Assembly (NCBI GenBank): GCA_039621445.1
Contig: CP154956.1
Span: 42,494,437 to 42,558,436 of the forward strand
Length of the DNA stretch: 64,000 bases
From: Euglena gracilis
Lineage: Eukaryota; Euglenida; Euglenophyceae; Euglenales
Direction: 5' to 3'
A model generated the notes under the pieces. It was not told the DNA's origin and ran no database searches. It saw nothing but the letters and a program-made list of their open reading frames with translations. The position numbers and the translations under genes were made by a program. Shown piece by piece: positions 41,550-53,021 of the stretch (position 1 is its first letter; each line of letters begins with the position of its first letter).

Positions 41550-41795
41550 ACCCCCAGGACTGTGCAGGAAAGCCGGCAGGGGGGAGGACCCCCCACCCAG
41601 GAGTTGGGGGGGGGGGGTCTACAACAGCACTGCAAAAGAAAAATTCCTTTGGTGCCAAAAGCGCTGAAGGAAAAATGTGACCTTAAAATCGGCGCCCCCA
41701 GAAATACGGGAAAGCCTGGGGGGGGGGGGTGGACCAGACCCCAGCCACCTGCCCACCATCCATGGGGTTTCGGTAATCTCCGTACAGCCCTGGTC

Positions 41796-41821
41796 ATCCC
41801 TCCCAGTAGCTGGACCTCATC
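41796..41821 (-). CDS. MCM exon 11 (26-base micro-exon)
   Basis: Encodes DEVQLLGG plus two bases of Met. Both flanking introns (10 and 11) are nonconventional, so no GT or AG marks it. It is fixed by phase, by protein alignment (GG-M-T-K-A) and by end pairing of both introns. Confidence 0.85.
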
Positions 41822-42272
41822 ACGGGCTGTGTCTGCCTCACTTGGGGTCATGAATGGAGAGGGAAACCTGCGGCAGTTCTTGTTGTGCTTGATGGCTTGT
41901 GGAGTGGCTTGAAACAGTTTATTATAAATTTGAAACATTTCGCAACCCAAAACTGTTTTTGTCGAGCCTTCATCCAGAATAAAAACCGTTGATTGCAAAA
42001 TTGACACCACAAGCAGGGAGGAAGCAACAAGGTCCGTCAAAAGATTATTATAAAACGCATAATGAAAATGCAAATGATACAACACATTATCTGCACAAAA
42101 ATTGTGGTTCATAGTGTGTGATGTAGTATGACCTTTTTGAAAAAATATCCCACCTGTATCTCAAAAACAAAACATTACTGTTATGGCCAAATGATGCTGT
42201 GATGAGTTTTGGACTGTGCATTGCCGAAAACTTTTGGAATGAGTGTATCATTCTAGAAGACAGACACAAAAC

Positions 42273-42336
42273 AATGACCTTTGTTGCCTCAACAATGAGG
42301 TCGTCAGTCAACTTCTCCATAGCATACGAACCAGCC
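42273..42336 (-). CDS. MCM exon 10
   Basis: Acceptor ATCTTTCCAG; encodes (W)AGSYAMEKLTDDLIVEAT KVI. The 3' end at ATT|GTTTTGTG is set by the paired-end structure of intron 10 and by the match of KVI-DEV to the family's K-L-I-N-E-I. Confidence 0.88.
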
Positions 42337-42784
42337 CTGGAAAGATAATTCAATAATAATAATAAAAAAACAGGGGGAGTGTAGGGGAAAAAAATGCGAA
42401 CAAGTTTACAATTTCTGGTTTGAAGAATATTTCTGGTTTGGAAAATTTGCAAGGGTTTGGGATTATGGCTGCTTGCCTCATTCCATCCAGACGCAACTCC
42501 CAAACAGCCGGGGATGTGAATTCTTCCCACCCCAAACCAGCTGATGTTCATGGGTTTGGGGGGGGGAACCGGTCTGTCTTTTTGGGGCTGATCATGATTT
42601 CTACGTGTGACTTATGCCCCTTTTCATCCAAATCAAAATCGTAAAAAAAATGCTGGCTCCATCCATGCGAAGGGACAATGAGAAGGGAAAACAGGGGCAG
42701 TATCTGCATATAAACCAAAAATTTAAAAAAAGAATAATAATTCAACTCTCACACAAGGGATGCAGGGCAGAACAGAGAGCACAC

Positions 42785-42917
42785 CATGGATCCACAACCT
42801 TGGTGATGCCAGTTTCCTCCTGGATGATGAGCTGGGTGTTGCGGGCAATTCGGGAAGAGAATGGGGTTGGCAACGCAATGGCCTCATCGAAAGAGTTTGT
42901 GTGAAGAGATTGCGTTC
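42785..42917 (-). CDS. MCM exon 9
   Basis: Acceptor TGCTTGCAG; encodes [20 protein letters not shown] and [23 protein letters not shown]; donor CCATG|GTGTGC. Compared with relatives the usual ALPT-x-x-SARIARNTQ reads [15 protein letters not shown]. Confidence 0.93.
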
Positions 42918-43209
42918 CTGCAAGCAGGAGTGGGAACAAGACAGCTGCTTTATAGCCAGCACCGCTCAGGACATATTTCCCCCACCACACAGCCCCCCCC
43001 CCCCAGGACAGCCACCGGGAGGCTCGAACCTCCCCAGTCACCATAACACCCCGCAAACAAAAAGTTCTTCGGCGCCGAAGGAAAATTTTGACCGAAAATT
43101 GGCGCCCTCGGAAATACGGGAGGGATGGGGGGGCAGGGATAGATGGGAAATGTTGAGGGGGAGGGGTTGGACCCCCTCCCAACAGGGGGGGGGGGGTTGT
43201 ACCCGCCCT

Positions 43210-43531
43210 ACCTCGAAACTGAGCGGGGCCTGGGCAAAGGCCCGGATACAAAGCAAATTTGGTCAAAAATCCCTGATTCCTTTTTGAAAATAAATCCAAA
43301 AATGCTCATTTTTTGAATTTTTTTTGAACATTATCAAAAAAAAGTGCAATATGCTCAAAAATGAGGGGAAAAGAGCGTTTTTTGCTCATTTCCCAGCGCA
43401 CAGCGCTGGAACAAAAATTTTCGCTTTTTGGAACCTGCTGAGGAGACCCCCTCCCAACATCTAGGGGGTGGTCCGGACCCCCCCCCCCCTACCACCTACC
43501 TCAATACCGAAGGGCTTCCCATCTATCCCTG
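43210..43531 (+). repeat. Dispersed repeat R1, copy 4 (shortened)
   Basis: Shorter version: ACCTCGAAACTGAGCGGGGC, AAAATGCTCATTTTTTGAA, CCAGCGCACAGCGCTGG hairpin with a compensatory base change on both sides, CCCAACATCTAGGGG and the standard 3' end. Intron 8 of MCM. Confidence 0.88.
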
Positions 43532-44144
43532 GGGGGGGGGGGGTAGAACCCCCCACCTGCCGGGATGGCTGCCTACCGGATGGGGGGGTCGACCCCCCCA
43601 CCACCCATAGGGTTTTGGGGACTCCCGCACAGCCCTGCCCCCCCACTTCCATTTTAAACAAAGCCCATCAATTTTAAGCAACCCTTGAGCCCTGAGCCTC
43701 GGGGTTCAGTCAATATGTCTATTTCAAGGTTCACAGGAAACAGCTGCATGGGGATGTGGATGCTTTTTTTAAAAAAAATCTAAAATGTGCTTCTAAAAAA
43801 GGATTATTTTTGTTCCCATCTTGGAGGAGGGGGAGGAGGAGGAGGAGTTTGCGAAAGAAAACGTGCTCCAGCAAGACGCCTCGCCGATTGTTTTCAAAAA
43901 ATGGAGTTGGCGTAACATTGGTTGCCAAATACTCACAATTTATCCTGCACTTTGCCAAACACTTTCCGAGGCAATCGGAATCAATTTAGAGCGCAAACCT
44001 GAATCTCATTTTGTGCAAACTTGGAGTCGAAAATAATTGGAGCAAAAAAAACAACTCCCATCTAAAAAAGCAACACTGCTGAGATGTGATTTTCCTCGAA
44101 AGCAACCTTGTTGCGCCACAATGGAACCCATTGTAGCATCACAC

Positions 44145-44202
44145 CTCCCATTACAGCAGCCATAGCCTCGACGGTGGTGCGGATGATGTTGTTGTAGGGG
44201 TC
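44145..44202 (-). CDS. MCM exon 8
   Basis: Starts GACCCCTACAAC directly after ...CTGCATGT (no AG). Encodes DPYNNIIRTTVEAMAAVMG; donor GGGAG|GTGTGA. Defined by protein continuity with exon 7 (LTEQ-DPYNN) and phase. Confidence 0.92.
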
Positions 44203-44372
44203 ACATGCAGGACTTTGGCTCCATATGCATAATCTTGAACACTGCATTGTCCTGAGTGTTTTCCTGATTGTTGTCAAAAAATCCCATTAGGGAAAAAGCA
44301 CTGAAATTTGAGAAAACGAAATTTTGCCCCCAACCCTTTTTTGCTGGCCCGCAAGGAAGCCATGGCCTGGCT

Positions 44373-44501
44373 TTGCTCTGTCAGACTCCAGCCACTCGTC
44401 TGGCAATGAGTGCGAAGCAGCAGGGACTTGGCGCTCTTTGGCTGGAAGAGTTCCTTCACCTTTGTGGCCCACAACTGCCGGGCGGCTCGCAGCTTGGCAA
44501 C
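44373..44501 (-). CDS. MCM exon 7
   Basis: Acceptor GGTGGCTGCAG; 43 codons VAKLRAARQLWATKVKELFQ, PKSAKSLLLRTHCQTSGWSL TEQ. The HCQTSGWSLT motif is conserved. The exon ends at GAGCAA with no GT: the following intron begins AGCCAG. Confidence 0.93.
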
Positions 44502-45599
44502 CTGCAGCCACCGAGCACGAGAGCAAATGGCCGGGAGAGCAGGAGGCCGAGATTTTTCAGAACGCTTCCTGGGAGATTTTTTCTTCGCCAAGGCAAGGAA
44601 TGCACGAGGTTTTCTGGAAGTTACACACTGGCAGACAACTGGGGACACCCCAATTGGAACAATTTCCCCGACCACAGACCAGACAATGCCATTGCCATTG
44701 CCCCCCCCCCTTGTCGTTGACACACTGATGTTCCAGGAAAATGCCATTGACACGGGGGGGGGTCAACGACACAATACCATTAGACCGTGCCAGCAACAAT
44801 TGGCCTCCACAATTGTACCATTGGACCCCTCATATTGCACCAAACCACCAAATTCATGGGGGAAACATTCGAAGCCATGGTTGGGAAGAAGATCCGACGA
44901 CACAAGCGGGGGATCAAATCCACCCAAAATGGCACAGGGTCCGATTTCGATCTCAAAAATTTGGTGCCTGGGGGGTTACGCTCGAAAAAGCAGGTTTTGG
45001 GGGGGGACCTGAACAGTGGCGCGGCCTGGTAAACGGTTTTCGGCCACTTCCAGCCATTCCTGACCGATCCCACCCCAAGGGTCTGGAGCCAAAAAATGTC
45101 AGCACTCCGAAACTTGTATTTTTTGTGGGTAGTCGATGTGTGCATTCTCAGGGCTCAGCGTGCCGCCTCCTCAACATCCCCTACGACCCAACAGGCTGTT
45201 TGCTTTTTTTGCGACCACTCTTGTGTCCACCCCTCTCATGCGTGGAGATGTTCAATTTAATTTGGCATTGTTAGCCACTTTGGGCCTTTTTGGCTGAAAT
45301 GAGAGAGAGTGGCAGAGAGGAAAGGGCAAAGAGGAGAGCAAATATCACCTCTTGCAGGGTTTTCCTCAATGAGAATTCTCGTGTGATCATTCATGAATTT
45401 TCTTTTTACAAAAAAAATCGTCCATTTTGACCATGTGTGCAATTTCAAACTTTTTCCACTGAAAGTGGTGTGAATTTATTTATTATCTGGCATCCCATTT
45501 CATCTGAGATTTGGTGCAAGTCATGTCCAGGCCAGAGTTGCAACATAAAAAAAAAACCTACACAATCTCACTCACTTACTCACTTGCTCACTCACACGC

Positions 45600-45600
45600 G

Positions 45601-45691
<91 letters not shown>

Positions 45692-45864
45692 ACTCACCCA
45701 CTCTCACTCACTCACTCACTCACTCACTCACTCACTCACTCACTCACTCACTCACTCACTCACTCACTCACTCACTCACTCACTCACCCACTCACTCACT
45801 CGCTCGCTCGCTCACTCACTCACTCACTCACATACACAAACACACACACACACACACACACACA
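45600..45864. repeat. Compound microsatellite (CA)n(CT)n(CACT)n(CA)n
   Basis: About 265 bp of simple repeats in MCM intron 6. The long Leu/Ser/His open frames across it are artefacts of periodicity. Confidence 0.97.
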
Positions 45865-46054
45865 TGACAACTTGGGGCCTTTTTTGGCTTAAATGAGAAA
45901 AGGTGACAGCGAGCACCCAGCAACACCGATTCAGAAGAGAGCAAAGGGCAAAGAGGAACTCAAAAATCACCTTTTATCTGTGTCTTTGGGGAAACTTAAT
46001 ACTTGACCCTCTGAAAACATTAATAAATAAGAGAGAATCTCATTCAGAATTATG

Positions 46055-46810
46055 CGTGGTTGTTTGGGGTCATTTGTGATAAATCGTGATTATTCGGGAT
46101 TTTTTGTGGTTTTGGAAAACCCCAAATTTGAGTTGGTTTGTGGTTATTCGTGATCATTTGTGGCACGAATTTGTGGGAATCCCGGGCACCTAAAGCATAA
46201 ACACATAACAAATAAACACAGACATCTTCAATTGAGATTTTTTGGCTGCGGTCCAACAACTTTCATCTTGAGGTCTTTCCCCCCATGCTTCTTTCGCACT
46301 GTCGTCATTATTTGCGGCACCGACATTGTTGCACAGGAGAAATAGAAGGGGAAAAAACTGCCTTCAAAAATTCAGCTGCCAAAAGAAAAACTTATCCCCC
46401 AAAAAATCTCATTGATTTTCGTGATTGTGGGAAAGCTCCATATTTTTGCTGATTCATGATTTTTCCGTGATTCTTTGTGGCATGAAACAGAGGAAATCCC
46501 TGGCTCTTGTCCATGTTTGCTTTCCCCTTTGGGGAAACTTTTTAATCGTTCATAATTGGAAAGACCTCATTCATCCATTTTATTCTTTATTATCCATTCA
46601 TCAATTTTATTATTTAGTTGCACTTGTTTGAGGTTATTTGTGATTATTTGTGATTATTCGCAATTATGACTCATGGCATTGGGAAATTTCATGCTGGCTC
46701 GTGATTATTTGTGATTATTCATGGCAGGAATTCGTTGGAATCCCAGGCACCTAACACTTAAGCATTTTCAGTTGAGAGTTTTCAGCTGAGGTCCAACACA
46801 CAGTGTTTAT

Positions 46811-46848
<38 letters not shown>

Positions 46849-47100
46849 TTTACCCCCCCAGCTTCTTTTGCACTTCATTGTTTGCGACACAGGTTGTTCC
46901 ACACGAGAATTCACAAGATGGCATGATAACAAAGAGCAAACAAAACAAAACCAAAAAAAGGGGGGAAAGGATGGGACAGCTGTCCAAACCATCAAAAATT
47001 CAGCAAAAAAAGGTTGTCCCCAAAAAAATCCATTTTTGAGCTGATTTGTGAGTTTTGTGATTTTTTGTGGCATGGAACAGAGGAAATCCCTGCTGTGACC
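46055..47100. repeat. Cluster of R3 repeats with duplicated flanks
   Basis: R3 words (GTGATTATTTGTGATTATTC) at 46,055-46,185, 46,410-46,500, 46,637-46,745 and 47,040-47,095. After the first and third, GGAATCCC(G/A)GGCACCTAA...TTTTCAGTTGAGA/CAATTGAGATTTTTTGGCTG...GGTCCAACA are shared, showing a duplicated block of at least 150 bp. A (GT)n tract lies at 46,816-46,847. Confidence 0.75.
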
Positions 47101-47306
47101 CTCCTGGATACTGTCAAAATTACCCAGCCTTCTCCCTTGCGAGTCTTCCAAAGCAAAACAGAAAATCAAATCACAGACAAAAAAGGGTAACAAAAGCACG
47201 AAAAGGGGGCTTGCAAATGCCAGACCCTTCAGCATCAATGCCAGATGCTGGTTTTTGGGGTGCTGCTGATGGGCAGGCACCCCACAACAAAAGGTCCCTC
47301 CCCGAG

Positions 47307-47790
47307 ATGTATGGGAAACCTTTCGGCATTTAGGTAGGTGGAGGCTAGATGTTCAGAAGGGGTGTCCGGACCCCATCCCACCCTCCTTGGATCCAAAATA
47401 GCAATTTTTTTCTTTTTTGGCGCTGCACCAGGCTTTTGCTTAAGGACCCCCGGGGGGGGGGGTACTGGCTAGCCAATCGGCTAGACACTGGAAAAAGTGG
47501 ACTAGCTAGACCCCCCCCCCCCCCCGGGGGGGGGGGGGGGGTCCGGGGGTCCCCCGGACTGGAAAAAAATTTTTCCTCCGGCGCTGTGCGCCGGAGGAAA
47601 AATGAGGTTTTTAACAGGTTTTTGGCTGATTTTGTTCCAAAAATTCCCAAAAATGGCCAAAAACGGGCTTTTTTGGCCATTTGGGGGGTCCCCAAAAAAA
47701 TTTTTTTGGCGCTTTGCGCCGGTCACTGGAAAAAAAAATTTTCCACTAGCTAGCCCTGCTAGCAGACCCCCCCCCGGGGGGGTCTGCTAG
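47307..47790. repeat. Inverted R1 fragment and CTAGC-rich hairpins
   Basis: 47,307-47,372 is the reverse complement of the R1 3' end (GGGAAACCTTTCGGCATTTAG GTAGGTGGAGGCTAGATGTT). It is followed by GCGCTGTGCGCCGG, GGCGCTTTGCGCCGG and repeated GGCTAG/CTAGCC words next to long G/C runs, so it can form several hairpins. Confidence 0.7.
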
Positions 47791-49531
47791 AAAACCCACT
47801 AGCCAAATTTGGAATTGCGCAGTCAAGCCCCCGGGGGGGGGGGGGTGGTGGGTGGGGGGGTTGGGTGGGGGGTGGGGGTGGTGGGCAGCAGGCCAAGGGG
47901 CGAGACCCATTCCATGAAGGAAAGGCTCAGACCTGACTGAGCCCAGAGAGGAGGCATGACGTAGGATGGTGGGGTAGGGGGGGGGGGGTACTGCAATCCC
48001 TTAAGCAAAAAGCCTGCGGCACTCCAGGAAATGCAAAATTGCCATTTCCCCTCATGTTAAAGCGTATTCCACATTTATAATATTTTGGTGTTTTCCACAT
48101 TAAAAATCAAAGAATCTCAAAAATAAGATTCTTTGGATTTTTTCAACAATTCTGGCCTGGTATTTGGCCTTTTGACTGTCCACATAACCGAAACTTTTCC
48201 AGCCAATTAATTTGAGGCAGGAGGGGGAGCCCGAACCCCCCACCCCCGTTTTCGAAGGGGTACAGTCAGTACCAGGTTTGGTAAAATGCTGAGCTCTTTA
48301 CCTGCCTGATGGTGTCATGAGGCAGGAGATGTTTGAGGCATGTGAAAACCCCCCCAAAAATATCTCAAAAAAAACACCTCATAACAGGCTATTTTTGGCC
48401 ATTTGAACTCTATTTTCCAAAAAAAAATTGACGGTTCGCCAATTTTTTTTGGTCCAGCCCAGCTTTGTCAGGCTTTGAAAACTTTGTTTTCGCTCGATTC
48501 CTGCAGGATGCAAGCAGACAGGCTGAGAGCTGCTGGTTGAAAGTGCTTGCTGGCTGGATCCGGAATATTCACGGGCTGAGGACAATAACTATTTTTTGTT
48601 GAGTGGCATTAAAGAGTTTCTTCAGTGAGGATTGTGGGCAGTCAGGCAACTAACCCCCCCCCCCCTGAGGACCGACTTCGGCCGCCCAAATAATAACCCC
48701 CCCCCCTCTGGCAGGTGTGAGGGCAAAGGAAAAAAGAGTCAAAAATTAGCAGAAATGTTGCAAAAAATCACAAAAATGGATCAAACTGGTGCCGAAAATA
48801 AGCAAAAAAGCACCCAAAAAAAGTGACCATTAGAGCCTGTGGGGGGGTTTTCGGGTCGATTTTTGACTACGAAATTTTTGCTCAAATAATAAACCCCCCA
48901 AATAATAAACCCCCCCTGGACCCCGACTTCGGGTGTCCAAATAATAAACCGTGGGGGTTTATAATTTGGGGGGGGGTTTACCCACTCTGATGGATTAACA
49001 AGTCACGTTTGTCGACTTTAAAGCCCCTCCAAAAAAATTTTGTTTGCCGAATTCATTCCAAAGCCAGCCTGATCCACCCAAATAGCGCCCCCAATTCTGA
49101 ATGTACAATTATATTTTTTCCCCATTTCGGTGACTTTTGTGAAACCTTTTTTTGGTGGCACACACACCAAGTAAATGTCTGTGTCGACCTCAGTGCAAAA
49201 CTGAACTGCAAAAATGCAACCATTTGTCTGCGGTTGGGACTCCAAAAAGTTCAGCCTTTTCCCGGAGCTCATTGGGGGGGGGGGGTACAAAACCTGGCAA
49301 AGCCAGACATTTCTTTAACATAAAAAAAAAACCGACCGTGAAAAATGCTGGGGAAAAAAGCAAAAAAAATCAGAGATATGACAATTGGGGGGGAAATCGA
49401 TAACTTGCTGGTAGATAGTCTCTTAGAGATTTCATGGTGACGCAACACCTTTTCTGAACAAAGAATTCAAAAAAATAATAATCAATAAATAATCTGAAAT
49501 CTCAAATGAATAATTAAACAAGGAAGCACAC

Positions 49532-49602
49532 CTCCATATAGAAGTTCATTCCAATCCCAAAGAAGAACGAGAGCCGTGGGGCAATCTCATCAACAGTAAG
49601 TC
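49532..49602 (-). CDS. MCM exon 6
   Basis: Acceptor CAACCTCAG; the exon encodes [24 protein letters not shown]; donor ATGGAG|GTGTGC in phase 0. A perfect phase match with exons 5 and 7. Confidence 0.93.
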
Positions 49603-49679
49603 CTGAGGTTGGGATGCAAAGGTTTGCAGTTCCAAAAGATAAAAAATGTAATCTGGGTAAACTGGTGACCTGGGGGGGT

Positions 49680-49800
49680 CCCCCCCAGGGTCCCGCCCCT
49701 GGGGGGGGGTCACTTTCCACTCTGAAAAAAGTCACTTTGGTCCGGTCACTTTACCCCGGGGGGGGGGGGACAGGTGTTAAGCAATGGTATGGCGGGGCTG
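49680..49800. repeat. Dispersed repeat R2, copy 3 (short)
   Basis: GGGTCACTTTCCACTCTGAAAAAAG to CAGGTGTTAAGCAATGGTATGG, close to exon 6 of MCM (intron 5). Confidence 0.8.
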
Positions 49801-50378
49801 AAAGGGCTGTACACCAGACCAAATATAGTTGGAAAATACCTGGGTTGACTTTGAAAATCATTCCAAAAATCCTCAAATTATGATTTTGTCGAAGTTTTTT
49901 CAGGAAAACACCCATGCGAGGTTTTTGCTTGAGGACTCTGGGGGGGGGTCCATTTGCTAGTCGCCACTTGAAAAAAGCCAAGCCTCCCACCTTAGTTGCA
50001 CAAAGACTTTGGTTGCCCTCAGTGGAACTGCAATGAACATTGTCCTCCTGTGCCAAACTGCTCAAAAAACACTCCATTTTAGTGAGGTGGAAATGAAGCC
50101 ATGCTGAAATTTTTGGGGTATCAGGCCAAGTGATCCCCTCACCACCACAAGTCAAACAAAGATCGAACAGAAGCGCAGTGCCTCACAGGGTGGGTGCAAG
50201 GCGGGTGGACTGAAAGCATAAATGGAAATCAGGACCGAAACAGATGTACAGTGGCGTTTCAGTCCAAAGTTGAAACACCTTTTTTTTCAGTCTTCTTCGG
50301 CTTTCTTTCAAAAAGATTCTCAAAATCACGGTTTCCAACAGCAAATTGAGAGGCATCTCTCACAGAGGGGGGGGGGGT

Positions 50379-50665
50379 GGATCTGGCCTGGGTGGGGGGG
50401 GGCCGTGGGCCGACCTTAGGTCGGCCCACGGTCGCCAAAGGTCGTCCTCGATCGATGTCAAAAAGCGTTCACCCGGGCAAAAAAGCGCGACAATCAAACA
50501 AAAAGAGTTGCCCACACAAGGGATTTTGTTATTTTAGGGCCGCCGAACAGTTGCCTACGGCGCTACAATGCAAAAAAAAACTGAGTAGGAAATACCCATA
50601 GCAACCTTTGGCGACCGTGGGCCGACCTAAGGTGGGCCCACTACCCCCCCCACCCAGGCAGATCC
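50379..50665. mobile_element. MITE-like element with about 60-bp terminal inverted repeats
   Basis: Left end GGATCTGGCCTGGGTGGGGG, right end complement GGATCTGCCTGGGTGGGGGG; both continue with GTGGGC...CCTTAGGTCGGCCCACGGTCGCCAAAGG. The left arm contains the palindrome CCGACCTTAGGTCGG. 287 bp, no ORF. No clear target duplication. Confidence 0.72.
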
Positions 50666-51178
50666 GGGAGCCCTAACAGAGTGTGCGCTCTGGCGCCCCT
50701 GCTGACTCTTGGTCGGCCCAACGCCAACCTTGAACTTTGCTCGACCGGTGTGCCTATGGTGGTGTACTTGGGTGTTTCTGTATGATTCTCCCACCTCATA
50801 ACCACAACAACAAAATCCTGTGTGGGGATATCCTCTTATCCTGTCCTCCTATGTGGGGATTTTGGTTGAGGCCGGTACCAAGTTCAGAGAGGCACAGGCT
50901 GGTACCACCAAGCCCTCCTTGCCCACCGACCAGGTTCCTGCACACCCCCGTCCAGGGGGTGGGGTCGTACACGCCCCAACCTGCAACCCCCGACCTGGGG
51001 GTGGCCATACAACCAATTTCCAAAGTTGCCGACGATGGGGGGGGGGGGGTCGTGCGCACCCCTCACCTGCAACCCCCGACCTGGGGTGGTCGTTGTTTAG
51101 GGGTGGTCGGTTGGCAAAAGGGGGGCTACATCAGAGTGACTTCCAAGAAAGATGCAGGGGGGGGGAATAATTGATATC

Positions 51179-51660
51179 GGAGGCCTTCGGAAAAATTGCG
51201 GAAAAATTGCGGAAAAATTGCGGAAATTGCGGAAAAATTGCGGAAAAATTGATATCGGGTATACACATTTCTGTCTGAGGGGACTTAGAAAATTTTCAAT
51301 TGTGAGGTTCAGAACACCGCAACACCCACGTCGATGCAGGCGAGCACAAATCAACACGCTTGATGTTCTTTGCACAGGTGGGACGCACCCAATTCTGTAA
51401 CCAGTGGTGCACCTGTGAGAAAAATTGGTAAACTGGGGGGAAAAAACAACAAAACACAATAGCACACCTGTTGATCCATTTGAAGAATGGCTTGAACTCA
51501 TTGCATCTTCCATCTTCGGTGGTGGGAAAAAAATTCTGCGGAAAAAAATTGGAAAAAATTGCGGAAAAATTGCGGAAATTGCGGAAAAATTGCGGAAAAT
51601 TGCGGAAAATTGCGGAAATTGCGGAAAATTGCGGAAATTGCGGAAAAATTGCGGATATCA
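51179..51660. repeat. Two arrays of TTGCGGAAAAA repeats
   Basis: 51,188-51,252 and 51,535-51,655: 8-11 bp units TTGCGGAAA(AA) in direct orientation in both arrays, each next to a GATATC(A/G) word. Sit in MCM intron 5. Confidence 0.9.
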
Positions 51661-52180
51661 ATTTTTCCCCCCCCCTGAAAGATGTCCGTTTATGATCACT
51701 TGGGATCATAAATGATCACATTATGATTATGATCACAGCCTGTGTTTTTGTTTAAGAGAGAGGCTGAAATGGAAAGTTGCAAGCAGCAAAGGGCAGCACA
51801 GGACTTTGCCAGAAAAAACCTTGGGATCTGGGCATCGCCTGAGGAGGGAGTCCCGCTCAAAAGTTGGAATTTTGGGTTGCCCCCCCCCCCGGCCCCCAGG
51901 GCCAGGGCTGTACAAGAAGGCCTGGAGGGGGGGGATCGGACCCCTCATCCAGGAGGTAGGGGGGAGGTGGTTGACCCCCCACCACCAATAAATTTCTGTT
52001 CACCCCCAGGGCTGGAACTAGGTTCCAGACCCCCCCCCCTCAGTCTGAAGGAAGGGAGGAGGGGGAGGTGTGGTCTGAAACACCCCCTCCCTAGGGGGGT
52101 CTGAGTGCAAAACCACCGCTCACTTGGCTCACCCTGCCCACATAAAATGGGTTGATTCATGGGAGTCGCAGGACATTCAC

Positions 52181-52350
52181 CTGCCTTCAATGCAGCATTG
52201 ATGTATTCCAAGCCATCTGCAATGGTGAAGCCCAATTCAAGAGCAGCATGAGCCCCAGCCTCCTGCAAATGATATCCCGAGATTGAGATGGAATTGTACT
52301 TTGGCATGTTCTTTGCCAGGTAGCCCATGATGTGGGCAATGATTGTAATG
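52181..52350 (-). CDS. MCM exon 5
   Basis: Acceptor TTTCTCCAG; the exon encodes [40 protein letters not shown] and [16 protein letters not shown]; donor GCAG|GTGAAT. SISGYHxQEAGA contains the active-site histidine of the family. Confidence 0.93.
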
Positions 52351-52859
52351 CTGGAGAAAGAATAATTGAGTTACAGCAGAAAATTCAAAAGCAGGCGAAA
52401 AAAATGTGTTCCCCTGAACTTGTTCACCCAAATGGCTGCTTTGCAAGGGATTATTTTGGGGGCAACCCCAAATGCCATGCACCCCCAGCCCAAAAGGGGT
52501 CATTTTTGGCAACTTTTTGGATGTTGCGAAACATAATCAATTTTAAGCTCCCAAAAATGTCAATTTTGAGCACTTTTTTTGGGAAGTTCTTCGTGAAAAG
52601 CGCCATGATTGCGAGCTATTCCTGTGCCCTTCAGGGGGGGGGTTCCAAAAAAATTCTGGCACGTTGCGCTGAAAAGGGGACAAATCCACTTTCCAGGGGT
52701 GGAACCCCCCCTTGAACAAAGCGGGTGGGGGGGGGAGTGCGCTCAAAAAAGATGCACAAAAAAATGGGAAAAAATGCAGATATTGAAAATGACAAAAAAT
52801 TGAGCAAAATCTGAGAGAAAAAGCGCAAAAATCATGAAATGCAAAGATGCCACCAAATT

Positions 52860-52985
52860 TAAACCAGCATTTGAGACGCCAGGTTCAGGACAGAACCGGC
52901 GTCCACCCCCCTTGTTTAAAGCGGCGTTTTAGAGACGCCGGGTTCAGGACAGAACCGGCGTTCACCCCCTTCGGGCCAGGGAGCA
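52860..52985. repeat. R6 repeat (CCGGCGTCC / GGACAGAACCGGCGT) cluster
   Basis: GGTTCAGGACAGAACCGGCG TCCACC and GACGCCGGGTTCAGGACAG appear twice. The same words recur at 53,650-53,810, 54,006-54,170, 54,835-54,955, 56,640-56,760 and 57,410-57,535 in both orientations. Confidence 0.85.
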
Positions 52986-53021
52986 CTTAGGAATACGTGC
53001 ACTTGTGTTCCCCTTTAGGCC

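Noticed and set aside
41786-41827. A GT...AG solution for MCM intron 11 (GTACGG to GACGAAG)
   Set aside because: It would insert one extra residue (RA-AINSG) and discard the strong end pairing; the nonconventional boundary gives the exact family sequence.
45437-45892. Long Leu/Ser/His/Thr open frames
   Set aside because: Artefact of CT/CA/CACT microsatellites with three-base-independent periodicity.
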